Shown here one piece after another: positions 11,393 to 22,600 of a stretch of DNA of 35,462 bases (positions are counted from its first letter, which is position 1; each line of letters begins with the position of its first letter). The translations under genes were made by a program, and so were the position numbers. The DNA is from Verrucomicrobiota bacterium (lineage in GTDB: Bacteria > Verrucomicrobiota > Verrucomicrobiia > Verrucomicrobiales > Akkermansiaceae), in the NCBI GenBank assembly GCA_004294095.1, contig RDZR01000054.1:1-35462 (forward strand), given 5' to 3'. Below the pieces are notes generated by a model. The model saw nothing but the letters and a program-made list of their open reading frames with translations, did no database searches and was not told the origin of the DNA.

Positions 11393-13987
11393 TTATTTTA
11401 AAAAATTCCAAGCTCCATCGCGGTAGTCCACTTGTATGACATCGCCTTCGGAAAAATTGCCTTCTAACACTTGCAAGCTCAGTGAGTCTAACAGGTGATT
11501 CTGAATCGCACGCTTCAACGGCCGAGCACCGTAAATCGGATCATAGCCGAGCACCCCGAGTTGAATTTTTGCTGCCTCGCTCAAGGCAAGCCCTAGCCCT
11601 TGTTTGGCAAGCCGCTTGCGCACCCGGTCCAGCTGGAGATCCACGATCATGGTGATGTCATCCTGCGCGAGGCGATCGAAAACAATCGTCTCATCAATGC
11701 GATTGAGAAATTCTGGACGAAAATGCCCGCGCAAGGCCTCCATCACCAATGCTTCGCGCTGCTCTACATTACTCTCTTGGAGAATAAATTGAGAACCGAT
11801 GTTCGATGTCATGATCAACACCGTATTGCGAAAATCGACGGTGCGCCCTTGGCCATCGGTGATGCGGCCATCATCGAGCACTTGCAATAAAACATTGAAA
11901 ACGTCCGAGTGAGCTTTTTCCACCTCATCAAACAACACCACCGAATACGGGCGCCGCCGCACTTGCTCGCTGAGCTGCCCACCTTCCTCATAGCCAACGT
12001 AACCTGGCGGCGCACCAATCAAGCGCGCGACGCTGTGTTTTTCCATGTATTCAGACATGTCGATGCGGACCATCGCCATTTCATCATCGAATAAAAATTC
12101 TGCGAGAGCCTTGGAAAGCTCGGTTTTACCAACCCCTGTGGGCCCAAGAAAAAGAAAAGATCCAATCGGGCGATTCTCATCCTGCAAGCCAGCCCGCGCC
12201 CGTCTAACAGCATTGGCCACCGCGCGGATGGCCTTTTTCTGGCCGATGACTCGCTGCCCAAGGCGCTCTTCCATCGAGACTAACTTTTGTTTTTCGCCTT
12301 CTTGCAATCGGTTTACCGGAATGCCCGTCCATGACGAAACAACGCGCGCGATGTCCTCTTCCGTCACTTCTTCTTTAAGCATCGCACCGGAGTGTTGTAA
12401 CTCGCCTAAGTGATTCTTCGCCGTTTCTAACAAACGATTCGCTTCAGGCAAATCACCATAGGTAATTTGGGAAGCTGTTGTTAGATCGCCAATGCGTTGC
12501 GCTTTTTCCGCATCGCCTTTGAGCGTCTCAATGCGTTCTTGAGCAGTGCGAACTTGCTCAATGATCGCCTTTTCGTTGCGCCACTGGGTCATCAGTCCGC
12601 CGGATTGCTCTTTGAGATTGGCCTGCTCTTCACGCACTTTTTCCAAACGAGTGGCAGATGCTTTGTCCGTCTCTTTTTCAAGTGCTTTTTTCTCCATTTC
12701 TAACTGAAGAATCTGCCGTTCTAACACATCGATCTCAGTCGGCATCGAATCGAGCTCAATCTTCAATCGAGACGCGGCTTCATCGACCAAATCGACAGCC
12801 TTGTCCGGTAAAAAACGATCTGAAATGTAACGATCAGAAAGCATGGCCGCCGCAACGATGGCACCATCTTGAATGCGCACGCCGTGGTGCACTTCGTAAC
12901 GTTCTTTGAGCCCGCGCAGAATCGCCACTGTGTCATCCACGGATGGCTCGCCGACCATGACCGGTTGGAAACGTCGCTCGAGCGCGGCATCCTTCTCAAT
13001 ATGCTTGCGGTATTCATCCAATGTCGTCGCGCCAATGGTGTGCAACTCGCCTCGCGCCAATTGCGGCTTGAGTAAATTGGCGGCATCCACCGCGCCTTCG
13101 CTCGCACCGGCACCGACGATGGTGTGCAATTCATCGATGAACAAAATGATCTGCCCTTGGGACTCGCTCACTTCTTTTAAGAATGATTTGAGGCGTTCTT
13201 CAAATTCGCCTCGATACTTGGCCCCCGCGAGCATGCTGCCGAGATCGAGCGCGATGATGCGTTTGCGCTTCATTGAATCCGGCACATCCCCGGAAACAAT
13301 CCGGCGCGCTAGCCCCTCGACGATTGCCGTTTTCCCCACGCCCGGCTCACCAATGAGGACCGGATTATTTTTCGAGCGCCGCGACAGGACTTGCATCACC
13401 CTGCGAATTTCATGGTCGCGCCCAATCACCGGATCGATTTTCCCTGCACGTGCTCTTTCTGTTAGATCGGTGCCGTATTTTTCTAACGTCTGGTATTTCC
13501 CTTCAGGAGCATCGTCCGTCACTTTTTGCGATCCACGAATATGCTTCACCGCCTGCAATCCTTTTTCGTGATCAAAGCCAGCCGCCTTGAGTAATTTGCC
13601 GGCTGGAGAATCACCCTGCAATGTGCCTAACAAAAAGTGTTCCACACTCAGGAAATCATCTCCTAACAATTCACGCTGCCGATCGGCCGCCTCCAGCGTG
13701 GCCCGCAGCCCCATGCTGATTTGCGGCTGCGTGCTCGCACCCTGCACGCTCGGCTCGCGGCTAAGAGCGGCGGCGGCAGATGCTTTGAGTGCGTTTACAT
13801 CAATGCCAGCTTGCTGCAAAATTGGCACGACCACGCCGCCATCTTGTTGCAACAGGGCAAGCAGCACATGCAGGCTTTTAAGTTCGGCATGGGCTGATTT
13901 GGAAGCGAGACTTTGGGCAGTTTGCAGCGCTTCCTGCATTTTTCGCGTCATTTTTTCTAATCCCATCGGTTTGGTTTGTTTGGTCAA
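11393..13987 (-). CDS. clpB: ATP-dependent disaggregase ClpB
   Basis: ClpB is a hexameric AAA+ chaperone that pulls polypeptides out of aggregates together with DnaK. The 864-residue product has the full order. It opens with a Clp N-domain (two repeats, about residues 10-150) and a first AAA+ domain (Walker A GEPGVGKT at 213-220, Walker B ILFIDE). A charged coiled-coil middle domain (about 410-540) identifies ClpB rather than ClpA/C. The second AAA+ domain (GPTGVGKT near 610, VVLFDE) and the C-terminal small domain with [15 protein letters not shown] complete it. It is the first gene of a minus-strand run; a 7-bp dyad lies 43-67 bases upstream, but no CIRCE element is seen. Confidence 0.97.
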   Translation of the reverse strand: MTKQTKPMGLEKMTRKMQEALQTAQSLASKSAHAELKSLHVLLALLQQDGGVVVPILQQAGIDVNALKASAAAALSREPSVQGASTQPQISMGLRATLEAADRQRELLGDDFLSVEHFLLGTLQGDSPAGKLLKAAGFDHEKGLQAVKHIRGSQKVTDDAPEGKYQTLEKYGTDLTERARAGKIDPVIGRDHEIRRVMQVLSRRSKNNPVLIGEPGVGKTAIVEGLARRIVSGDVPDSMKRKRIIALDLGSMLAGAKYRGEFEERLKSFLKEVSESQGQIILFIDELHTIVGAGASEGAVDAANLLKPQLARGELHTIGATTLDEYRKHIEKDAALERRFQPVMVGEPSVDDTVAILRGLKERYEVHHGVRIQDGAIVAAAMLSDRYISDRFLPDKAVDLVDEAASRLKIELDSMPTEIDVLERQILQLEMEKKALEKETDKASATRLEKVREEQANLKEQSGGLMTQWRNEKAIIEQVRTAQERIETLKGDAEKAQRIGDLTTASQITYGDLPEANRLLETAKNHLGELQHSGAMLKEEVTEEDIARVVSSWTGIPVNRLQEGEKQKLVSMEERLGQRVIGQKKAIRAVANAVRRARAGLQDENRPIGSFLFLGPTGVGKTELSKALAEFLFDDEMAMVRIDMSEYMEKHSVARLIGAPPGYVGYEEGGQLSEQVRRRPYSVVLFDEVEKAHSDVFNVLLQVLDDGRITDGQGRTVDFRNTVLIMTSNIGSQFILQESNVEQREALVMEALRGHFRPEFLNRIDETIVFDRLAQDDITMIVDLQLDRVRKRLAKQGLGLALSEAAKIQLGVLGYDPIYGARPLKRAIQNHLLDSLSLQVLEGNFSEGDVIQVDYRDGAWNFLK

Positions 13988-14029
13988 ATTTTTCTAACTG
14001 ATTTTATAGCGTCGCCTACCGACAATTCT

Positions 14030-14054
14030 ATTCATCGCACTCGCGGTGATGAAT
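14030..14054. promoter_or_regulatory. Dyad in the clpB/terC divergent promoter region
   Basis: Arms ATTCATC and GATGAAT are separated by 11 bases, about midway between the clpB start (13987) and the terC start. It is not the CIRCE sequence. It may be an operator for either gene, or only a hairpin by chance. Confidence 0.3.
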
Positions 14055-14135
14055 AAAACTCTCTGCTGCTAATGGCCACGGCGACAAAACAAGATTGCAG
14101 ATTTGTCGGAGATCGCAATCATCGGCCCACAACCG

Positions 14136-14939
14136 ATGGATTGGACAACGATGATTTTAGGGCCGGACCCAGCTGCTGGGTTGATGGTGATTTTAATTCT
14201 AATTTTAATTGAAGGGATTCTATCGGTCGATAACGCAGCGGTGCTCGCGACGATGGTGATGAAATTGCCGCCCGAGCAGCGAGGAAAAGCCCTGCGCTAC
14301 GGGATTCTTGGAGCCTATCTTTTTCGCGGTATTTGCCTCGTTGGCGCAGCGTGGTTGATCACCATTTGGTGGTTAGAACCGCTTGGTGGGCTTTATTTGT
14401 TGTGGCTCGCATATTCACACTTTTTTGGCAAAAAAACCGATGGCGATGAAATGACCGCTGAGAGCTCACCGCGGAAATCTTCTTGGCTTATGCGCTACAG
14501 TGTAAATCTGTTAGGCCCGTTTTGGTCCACTGTCTGTGCCATCGAGATCATGGATCTTGCGTTCTCGATCGATAACGTGGTCGCTGCGGTGGCTTATGTG
14601 AAAAATTTCCCAATGCCCTCGAAATTGATCTTGGTCTGCACGGGAGTTTTTCTGGGCATTTTAGCGATGCGGTTCGCGGCAAAAGGATTTGTGGTGCTGA
14701 TGGAGAAATTCGCATTTCTGGAAACCTGCGCGTTTCTGGTCATCGGTCTGTTAGGTGTGAAATTACTCTTGAGTGTGCCGAGGCATTTTCTCGGAGAAGG
14801 CAACCCGGTGCATGACTTTTTAGCGAGCAAGGGCTTTGACATAGGAGCCTCGTTGCTGACTTTACTGATTTTTGTGGTTCCCGTGTTGCTGCACTGGATC
14901 AAAAACCGGAAGACGTTAGATCCCTCACCTGGAGCTTAA
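14136..14939 (+). CDS. TerC-family integral membrane metal exporter
   Basis: TerC/Alx-family proteins are inner-membrane proteins linked to tellurite resistance and manganese or calcium export, often serving metalated exoenzymes. The product (267 residues from the ATG used) has about seven hydrophobic segments. It also has the two characteristic acidic motifs, EGILSVDNAAVLATMV in the first helix and EIMDLAFSIDNVVAAVAY in the middle, whose Asp/Glu/Asn residues line the ion path. An in-frame TTG at 14103 would add 11 residues. The PKS-like gene starts 20 bases after its stop, so the two are probably co-transcribed. Ion specificity cannot be told from sequence. Confidence 0.88.
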   Translation: MDWTTMILGPDPAAGLMVILILILIEGILSVDNAAVLATMVMKLPPEQRGKALRYGILGAYLFRGICLVGAAWLITIWWLEPLGGLYLLWLAYSHFFGKKTDGDEMTAESSPRKSSWLMRYSVNLLGPFWSTVCAIEIMDLAFSIDNVVAAVAYVKNFPMPSKLILVCTGVFLGILAMRFAAKGFVVLMEKFAFLETCAFLVIGLLGVKLLLSVPRHFLGEGNPVHDFLASKGFDIGASLLTLLIFVVPVLLHWIKNRKTLDPSPGA

Positions 14940-14959
14940 GAATTTTCCTCACACTCATT

Positions 14960-17900
14960 ATGGCAAAAACTGCGCTGCACATCGCATGCTGCCAAATTCC
15001 AGAAACAAAGCTACTGCTATCGAATATGAGAAATGAATCATCCGCAGCGGAAGCCATCGCAATCATCGGCATCTCTTGCCGTTTCCCGATGGCGGAAAAT
15101 CCTGATGCGCTCTGGTGCAATCTGATGGCTGGTCGTGATGCAATCACACGCGTTCATGACCAGCAGGCTGAAGCCGAAAATGATGTGATGCCGTGCAATG
15201 TGTTAGAGTATCCAGAAATGTTTGACGCCGAATTCTTCGGCATTTCCCCAAAAGAAGCTGCACTGATGGACCCTCAGCAGCGCATTTTCTTAGAATGTGC
15301 ATGGGAGGCGTTGGAAGACGGAGCTTACGATCCGCACACCTACTCTGGAATGATTGGTGTCTATGCCGACTTTAGTCTGAATGCCCACTCGCAGCATAAT
15401 CTAGCAGAAAAATGTCAGGCAGGAGCTGATCAAAAAATTGTTTCAAATGATAAGGACTTCATGCCCGTGCGAGTCTCTTATAAGCTCAATTTAAGAGGTC
15501 CTCATATCACCGTGCGGTCTGGTTGCTCCAGCTCACTGGAGGCGATTGCTCAAGCGGCGACTGCACTGCTAACTCATCAATGCGAGATGGCCCTCGCAGG
15601 TGGAGTTTCGATCACATTCCTACAAGGATGCGATTCTTTCCAGAAAAACGAGGGCATGATGCCCGCTGATGGGACGTGCGGCACGCTTGATGCTCTAACA
15701 GCAGAGACTGTTCCTAGCAATGGCTGCGGAGTGATACTACTCAAAAGGTTGAGTGAAGCGATTGCAGACGGAGATGCGATTCATGGCATCATCAGAGGCT
15801 GGGCTGTGAACCATGATGGATCTGATAAAATCGGCTTGAAGACCACAAGCATGGCATCTCAGGCAGAAGTCATCGCGAGAGCGCACAAATCAGCGGGAGT
15901 GCATCCTAGGAAAATTTCATACATCGAGGCACATGCCTCACTGCATAGAGACTCTATCGAGATAGCTGCACTCACTCAAGCATTTCAAGAAGCAGGGGCA
16001 ACGCTCCCGGAAACCTGCGTCATCGGCACCGGCAAATCCTATATTGGCGACCTCGGTTGCGCAGCAGGAGTCACCGGAGTGATTAAAACACTGCTCCAAT
16101 TCCGCCACCAAAAAATTCCTGCCACTCTGCACGATTCGCAGCAACATGATGCAATCGACTTTTCTAACAGTCCGTTTATAGCAGCAGCCAACGACATCGA
16201 TTGGCCCGTCAAAGATCAGGCTCGTTTTGCTGGAGTGAATGAGTTTGGTGTTGGTGGCACCAATGCACATATTGTGTTAGAAGAACCTCCGTTTGCGCAA
16301 GCAAGTGATGATGGAAAGTTCACGCATTTACTCATTCTTTCCGCGCACTCACACGCAGCGTTAGATACGATGTCTCGTCGTCTCGCAGATCGTATCGAAG
16401 CACATGAACCTAACCTCGCAGATGTGAGCTTTACTCTAGCAATGGGCAGGCATGCATTTCCTGTTAGGCGCTATGTGGTGTGTAAAGACACCCAAGAAGC
16501 TGTTCAAAAATTACGCGCGCCATACACACCACAATCCGCAACTAAACATAAGACCGCGCCAATCTTTTTGTTTCCCGGTCAAGGCGCGCAATCGGTCAAC
16601 ATGAGCCGCCGTTTATACGACACCTCTGACATCTTCAAACAAGCGGTGGACGAGTGTGCTTTATTATTGCGCCCATGGCTGCACTTCGATATCCGCAGCA
16701 CGCTCTATCCATCTGCCCATGAAATCGCGGAAGCCGAGAATGCGATTCACCAAACTCGACTAACTCAGCCATGTATATTCGCCGTTGAATATGGACTCGC
16801 CAAGCTCTGGATTTCCTTAGGCATCATGCCATCGGCGGTGATTGGATATAGCATCGGCGAATATGTTGCAGCAGTGATTTCAGGTGCCATGAAATTAGAG
16901 CACTCGCTGCAACTGTTAGTAAAACGAGCAGAATTAATGCAAGCATTGCCAAATGGTGCGATGTTAGCCGTGCGTGCGAGTGCAGAATCCCTGCAACTTC
17001 CAAACAATTTGGATCTCGCCGCAATCGATAGCCGTGAGCACTGCACCGTCTCGGGCACTCATGAAGCAATCGCTGATTTCCAGCTCTCATTGAATTCTAG
17101 AGAAATTCCAAACCACACATTGCAAACATCACATGCTCTTCATTCCAGAATGATGGATGGCATGCTCGATGGCTTTACCGAAGAAGCCTCGATGATACCA
17201 TGTGAAGAACCAAAGCGACCTTGGATTTCTTCTCTAACAGGTAAAATCATCACTTACCAAACACTTACGGGGCAAGCCTACTGGACGCGCCAACTCAGAG
17301 AGACTGTGCGCTTCGCCGATGCTCTAAACACCGCACAATCCGCAGAGGTGATTTCATTTTTTATTGAAGTAGGCCCAGGGCAAGCGCTTTCTACTTTTTT
17401 GTTAGATTCTACTGCATCTGCTCATGGAAATTTGATTACATCGCTTCCTGGGCTTGATACAGAAATTGAAAACCTGTTAGACCAAGTAGGGTTCTTATGG
17501 AGCCACGGTATAACGCTAGATTGGTCAGAATTTTTCAAAAACGAAAATCGCAAACGGGTTCATCTGCCCACATATCCATTCCAGCGCAAAGCGCTTTCAT
17601 CCATGCTGGCAGAAGATGCCCAAACGATCGAGCAACCTCCACATTTGCAAGCGAAGTTCAGCCATGCTGAAAATGAATGCCTAACAGAAACACAACAAGT
17701 TGCGCTCATTGCTCTAACTGCTCGTTACATCGCAAAAACTCAACAATCCAAAAATTTCGCAGCCGGAAATTTCGCCCACCATGTGGACTCGAAGGCGCCA
17801 GTCACATTCAAATCGATGTGCAATGAAATGGCATATCCGATTCTCTCAGATGGCTCGAAAGGGTCCAAACTTATCGACATTGATGGCAATTCCTACGTCG

Positions 17901-19645
17901 ATGTGACGCTGGATCCTGGGTCATTCATCTTTGACCAATCTCCGGACGAGTTGCTTGATGCGGTTGAAAAGCAATGGCGAAGTAGCCTTGATTTGGCAGA
18001 ACGCGTCAGTCGATTTTGCCGAACATTGAATGATCACTTTCAGAAAATTCGGGTGCCCATTCACCTCTCAAACTTCAGTGCATGTGCAGCCATAGAGCAC
18101 GCCAGTGATTTAAAATTTGTGAGCCTGTTATGGATTTATCTAAAGGAAAAAGGCATTTATATTTGGGCAGGAAAGCCGCTGCAATTTACCACAGCACACA
18201 CAAATGAAGATTTTGATCACCTTGTCTGCGCCTTCTCTCAGGCAGTCCTAGAAATGCAAAATGCTGGATTTCTGCCACTTCATGCATCGGCAACGGACAT
18301 CGAAGCACCCAAACAATTTCCGCGCATTGATCAAGCACCTACCACTCAGGCACAACGAGAAATTTTTAACACACTTCTGTTAGGTGACGAGGCCAATTGT
18401 GCATTCAATGAGTCTAAGATCATTTCCATGGAGGGGAATCTCGATCGTGAAGCACTTCAACTCGCCTTGTTAGACGTGATCACGCGCCACCCTGCATTGC
18501 GCAGCACGTTCTCAGCAGACGGGATGACTCAATATTATCATCCTGCACCTAAAATGTTAGAAGTGATGACTCATGATTATTCAAACTTCACAGACCAATC
18601 GCCATCGAAACTTCTACCGCTTAACTTAATAAAAAAAGCAGAATGTTCCACCCCCTTTGACTTACAAAAAGGCTCAATCGTCCGGCTACATGTCATCCAT
18701 CTGGCAGGAAATCGGCATGAGCTCTTATTCACGACTCACCAATTAGTGTGTGATGAGTGGTCTTTTAAAATCGTTCTAACTGATTTGGCTAAAGCATACA
18801 ATGCTCGCAAAGCCAAGCGTTTGCCGCGATTGGCCGCAGCGATGTCCTTTGCTGATTTTGCCCGGAAAGACAAACTTGAACGCGACCTTTGCAACAACCA
18901 ACACCGGGATGATGATTGCTTGAATTTTGATGGCTGCGGCTACCCGACGCTGAATTTACCGACTGATCGACCTCGCACGCAAATCAAAGAATACGCCGGT
19001 GGAACGGAATACCTCACTCTGGATCCGGATCTCTATTCGCAGTTGAAAGAAGCGTCACCTCAACTCGGCGGCACTTTGTTTGTATCGCTCCTATCCGCCT
19101 ATGCAATTCTCCTGCACCTCCTAACCGATCAAAATCAACTACTCATCGGCGTGCCCATCGCTATCCAGCTACCTACTGGCTCCGATGAGTTGATTGGGCA
19201 TTGCATTAACATTCTGCCACTGCGCTTATCGCCCAATCCTGAGAGTTCATTTCGTGATTTCACCAATGCGGTGCAGACCAAGATGTTAGATGCATTTGAT
19301 CACCATGATTGCACTTGGGATATGGATACCAACCAACCACCTGTAATTTCCTGCCTCTTAAGGTTCGATCATATCAACTCAAATCAGCTTCGTTTCGACA
19401 AAATCCAATTTGAAATCACCACCAATCCAAAGCAATTTGTCAACTTCGATCTGTCATTTAATCTCCAGCAAAATGAAAATCGAGTTGTGTTGAAATGCGA
19501 ATACAGTGCGGCTTTGTATGACGCGAAAACGATTCGCCATTGGCTTGCGATATATGAAAAAATCATCGAAGTAATTCTGAAAAACGCCGACGCTAAAATT
19601 CATCATCTTGCGCATTTAATCTTACCATTAGATCCAAAATTATAG
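14960..19645 (+). CDS. Degenerate PKS/NRPS-like megasynthase (KS-AT-truncated aminotransferase-C)
   Basis: This 1561-residue protein has the domain order of the loading part of mycosubtilin/iturin-type hybrid synthetases. A ketosynthase spans about residues 30-445 (Cys in GCSSS at C189, His in EAHAS at H325). A linker and acyltransferase run to about 868-877 (LPTYPFQRK), with FPGQGAQ, nucleophile S631 and H728. A glutamate-semialdehyde aminotransferase-like segment (915-1105) and a condensation domain (1121-1555) follow. Many active-site signatures are altered: the second KS His is D364, HGTGT is HASLH, the AT GHS is GYS, and the condensation HHxxxDG is HQLVCDE (Q1261, E1266). The aminotransferase lacks its PLP-lysine core, and no carrier domain is visible. 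No frameshift or stop is present. The ATG at 15026 is an alternative start. Probably a catalytically altered or repurposed protein; its function is unknown. Confidence 0.85.
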   Translation: MAKTALHIACCQIPETKLLLSNMRNESSAAEAIAIIGISCRFPMAENPDALWCNLMAGRDAITRVHDQQAEAENDVMPCNVLEYPEMFDAEFFGISPKEAALMDPQQRIFLECAWEALEDGAYDPHTYSGMIGVYADFSLNAHSQHNLAEKCQAGADQKIVSNDKDFMPVRVSYKLNLRGPHITVRSGCSSSLEAIAQAATALLTHQCEMALAGGVSITFLQGCDSFQKNEGMMPADGTCGTLDALTAETVPSNGCGVILLKRLSEAIADGDAIHGIIRGWAVNHDGSDKIGLKTTSMASQAEVIARAHKSAGVHPRKISYIEAHASLHRDSIEIAALTQAFQEAGATLPETCVIGTGKSYIGDLGCAAGVTGVIKTLLQFRHQKIPATLHDSQQHDAIDFSNSPFIAAANDIDWPVKDQARFAGVNEFGVGGTNAHIVLEEPPFAQASDDGKFTHLLILSAHSHAALDTMSRRLADRIEAHEPNLADVSFTLAMGRHAFPVRRYVVCKDTQEAVQKLRAPYTPQSATKHKTAPIFLFPGQGAQSVNMSRRLYDTSDIFKQAVDECALLLRPWLHFDIRSTLYPSAHEIAEAENAIHQTRLTQPCIFAVEYGLAKLWISLGIMPSAVIGYSIGEYVAAVISGAMKLEHSLQLLVKRAELMQALPNGAMLAVRASAESLQLPNNLDLAAIDSREHCTVSGTHEAIADFQLSLNSREIPNHTLQTSHALHSRMMDGMLDGFTEEASMIPCEEPKRPWISSLTGKIITYQTLTGQAYWTRQLRETVRFADALNTAQSAEVISFFIEVGPGQALSTFLLDSTASAHGNLITSLPGLDTEIENLLDQVGFLWSHGITLDWSEFFKNENRKRVHLPTYPFQRKALSSMLAEDAQTIEQPPHLQAKFSHAENECLTETQQVALIALTARYIAKTQQSKNFAAGNFAHHVDSKAPVTFKSMCNEMAYPILSDGSKGSKLIDIDGNSYVDVTLDPGSFIFDQSPDELLDAVEKQWRSSLDLAERVSRFCRTLNDHFQKIRVPIHLSNFSACAAIEHASDLKFVSLLWIYLKEKGIYIWAGKPLQFTTAHTNEDFDHLVCAFSQAVLEMQNAGFLPLHASATDIEAPKQFPRIDQAPTTQAQREIFNTLLLGDEANCAFNESKIISMEGNLDREALQLALLDVITRHPALRSTFSADGMTQYYHPAPKMLEVMTHDYSNFTDQSPSKLLPLNLIKKAECSTPFDLQKGSIVRLHVIHLAGNRHELLFTTHQLVCDEWSFKIVLTDLAKAYNARKAKRLPRLAAAMSFADFARKDKLERDLCNNQHRDDDCLNFDGCGYPTLNLPTDRPRTQIKEYAGGTEYLTLDPDLYSQLKEASPQLGGTLFVSLLSAYAILLHLLTDQNQLLIGVPIAIQLPTGSDELIGHCINILPLRLSPNPESSFRDFTNAVQTKMLDAFDHHDCTWDMDTNQPPVISCLLRFDHINSNQLRFDKIQFEITTNPKQFVNFDLSFNLQQNENRVVLKCEYSAALYDAKTIRHWLAIYEKIIEVILKNADAKIHHLAHLILPLDPKL

Positions 19646-19687
19646 GATGCCGCTTGCGCAATAGAAGTAATCGCCTATCGATGAAGC

Positions 19688-22600
19688 GTGCCTGACGCAC
19701 GCATTCTATCCAGCGGCTTGATTGCACGAGCCGCTCATCATCCAGACTTCACAGCGCATCTTCTCTCAGGCGGAAAAGATGTCGGGCCAATCGTGCTCGG
19801 ACACATCACAGAATCCGCGCAAGCCTTTGCTTGCTGCACAGTGATGCATGCCGTGCGAGCCAGCGGCAAAAACCGATTTTGGATCGTCTGCGAAAGACCA
19901 CGGCAACGTGAACGCCTCGCCATGGAAATGGCACTTTGGGGAATCAACGCACTCGTTTTACCCGCAGGCCCTGGCGAGGTGCGGGAGGAGATGTTAGGCG
20001 ATCCGGAAGCCACTGCGGAATGGTTGTGTGTGTTAGAGGAAATAGCGCGCAACGAATCGATTGTCATCCTCTGCGGCAGTGAAGACTTCAATCAAACCGC
20101 ACCAGCACCGTCTGCTCTGTTAGGAAATCGCGAAGTCCTGCAAGTGGGCGATTCGCTCGAGCTGCGGCAATTTACCGAAATGCTCACCGGTCGTGGCTAC
20201 GAGCAAGTTCCCATGGTCACCAGCCGTGGCCAATGCTCAGTGCGAGGCGGCATCTTGGACGTTTTTCCCTTCCATGGATTAAAGCCGCTTCGCATCGAAT
20301 TTTTTGATCAGGAAATTGAATCGATCCGCGAATTTGATCTCGATAGTCAAGCATCGATCAAACGTCTCAATCTAGCAGAAATTCGTTTTGGTGAGCCAGC
20401 AAACCAAGCATGCATCTCAGATTATCGGCTGCCGAATGATTTTACGATCGCGATCGATCAAGCCTGCACTGCGGACGTTCAAATCACGGAAGACAATGGC
20501 ACATTGGAAGGTGAAGAAGATTTTACTCTCGCCCACTTTCACAGTCCGTTAGGAAATTTCGACGCGGGCGATTTTGTGTTAGATGAAGCTCGCCGCGAGC
20601 AATTTTTCACCCAACTCAGCGATTGGAAAAAAGACGGCTGGGACGTGCTGATGGTCTTCAGCAATCAAGGCGAGCAAGAACGCTTCACCGAATTGGCAGG
20701 TAAAAATTTGCTCCGTGATCTAGGAATCGAGCCAATGACCGGCGAATTATTCGGTGGCTTCACCGTGCCGTATCTTCGATTGGCCGTGCTCGCCTCTTCA
20801 GAACTTTTTGGCCGCTACCGGGCACCACTGAGCCATCGCCGCAGCTACATCGAGCATGCGCAAACAATCCGTTCGCGGAAAATGTTAGATGAAATCGATG
20901 AAGGCGATCTCGTGGTGCATTATGAATATGGCATCGCTCGCTATCGCGGGATCGAATCCGGCGATGAGGGCGATGAACTTTCGTTAGAATTTCGCAACGG
21001 CATGCTGCTCGCCGTGCCACTTGATCAAGCACACCTTGTCGGCAAGTTTATCGGCATCGGCGGCAAGCCACCCGAGCTCACCAAACTCGGTGGCACCTCA
21101 TGGAAAAATGCGCGGAAGGCCGCAGAAAAATCGATCATGGATTACGCGGCGCAATTGCTCCGTGTGCAAGCTGAGCGGCAATCCGAGCGCGGCCATGCAT
21201 TTGCTGCAGACACCAAATGGATGTGGGAATTCGAGCAATCGTTCCATTACGCCGAGACCAAAGATCAAAAGCTCGCGATCGAAGCGACCAAGCGCGATAT
21301 GGAAGCCGCTCGTCCGATGGATCGTTTGATCTGCGGCGATGTCGGCTTTGGTAAAACCGAAGTGGCCATCCGCGCCGCGTTTAAAGCGATCACTGGCGGC
21401 AAACAAGTGGCGCTGTTAGTGCCTACCACTGTTCTAGCAGAACAACATTGGCGCACGTTCCGCGAGCGCATGTCCGACTACCCGATGCGAGTTGAACTGC
21501 TCAATCGTTTCCGCTCTGCTAGCGAGATCCGCTCGACGATTGAAGGTCTAGCAGATGGATCTGTCGATTTAGTCATTGGCACGCACCGGCTTGTTTCGCC
21601 CGATGTGCACTTTAAAAATCTGGGCCTCGTCATCATCGATGAAGAGCAACGATTCGGTGTCGCTCATAAAGAATCGTTCAAGCAACGCTTCACCCATGTG
21701 GATGTGCTCACCTTATCCGCCACGCCGATTCCGCGCACACTTTACATGGCGATGATGGGCACTCGTGACATGTCCACCATCGAGACTCCCCCACCCAATC
21801 GCGTGCCGGTTTCTACATCGATCTGTGCCTACGATGAGCGCGTGATTCGCGATGCCATTCGCAGGGAAATCAAACGCGGCGGACAAGTATTTTTCCTACA
21901 CAATCGGGTGAAAACCATCGAAATGATGGGCAGAAAAATTCGCGAACTCGTGCCCGAGGCGAAACTCCTCATCGGCCACGGCCAAATGGCCAAAGATGAT
22001 CTCGAAGTGGTCATGCACGAATTCGTCAACGGCCATGCGGACGTTCTGTTAGCCACGACGATCATCGAAACGGGCATTGATATCCCCAATGCAAATACCA
22101 TCCTAATCGACCGCGCAGATCGCTTTGGTCTAGCAGATCTCTATCAGTTGCGAGGGCGCGTCGGCCGCGCTGGAGAAAAGGCATACGCCATTTTATTGCT
22201 GCCGCGCGACATGCTCACGCAAGGTGATGCACGCAAGCGCATTCACGCGATCAAGCAATACACAGAGCTTGGATCGGGCTTTAAGATCGCAATGAAAGAT
22301 CTCGAAATTCGCGGCGCGGGAAATATGTTAGGCACGCGCCAATCGGGCCACGTCGCGCAGATTGGCTTTGAGCTATACTGCCAATTGCTGCGTCAATCCG
22401 TCGAGCGCTTGAAAGGCAATGGCAGCATCCGCAGCTTGCAAGATTGCACATTCAAAGCAGATTGTGTGGTGATGCGAGAAGCGGCGTGGCTTTCGCGCCA
22501 GTGCGCGGATCAAGTTCCCGCCTTTCTCTCAAGCGAGTGGCTAGAAGACACCGGACTTCGCGTCGCCGCTTACCGAGAGCTCGCAGAGCTGGCAGATCAG

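Noticed and set aside
12906-13571. 221-residue plus-strand frame opposite clpB
   Set aside because: Ser/Pro/Arg-rich antisense shadow of a strongly conserved gene. No family features.
14030-14054. CIRCE heat-shock element upstream of clpB
   Set aside because: The arms do not match TTAGCACTC/GAGTGCTAA and the spacer is 11, not 9.
14960-19645. A normal polyketide/non-ribosomal peptide biosynthetic gene cluster
   Set aside because: No carrier, adenylation or thioesterase domain, no tailoring or export genes beside it, and key residues are altered. Neighbours are housekeeping genes.
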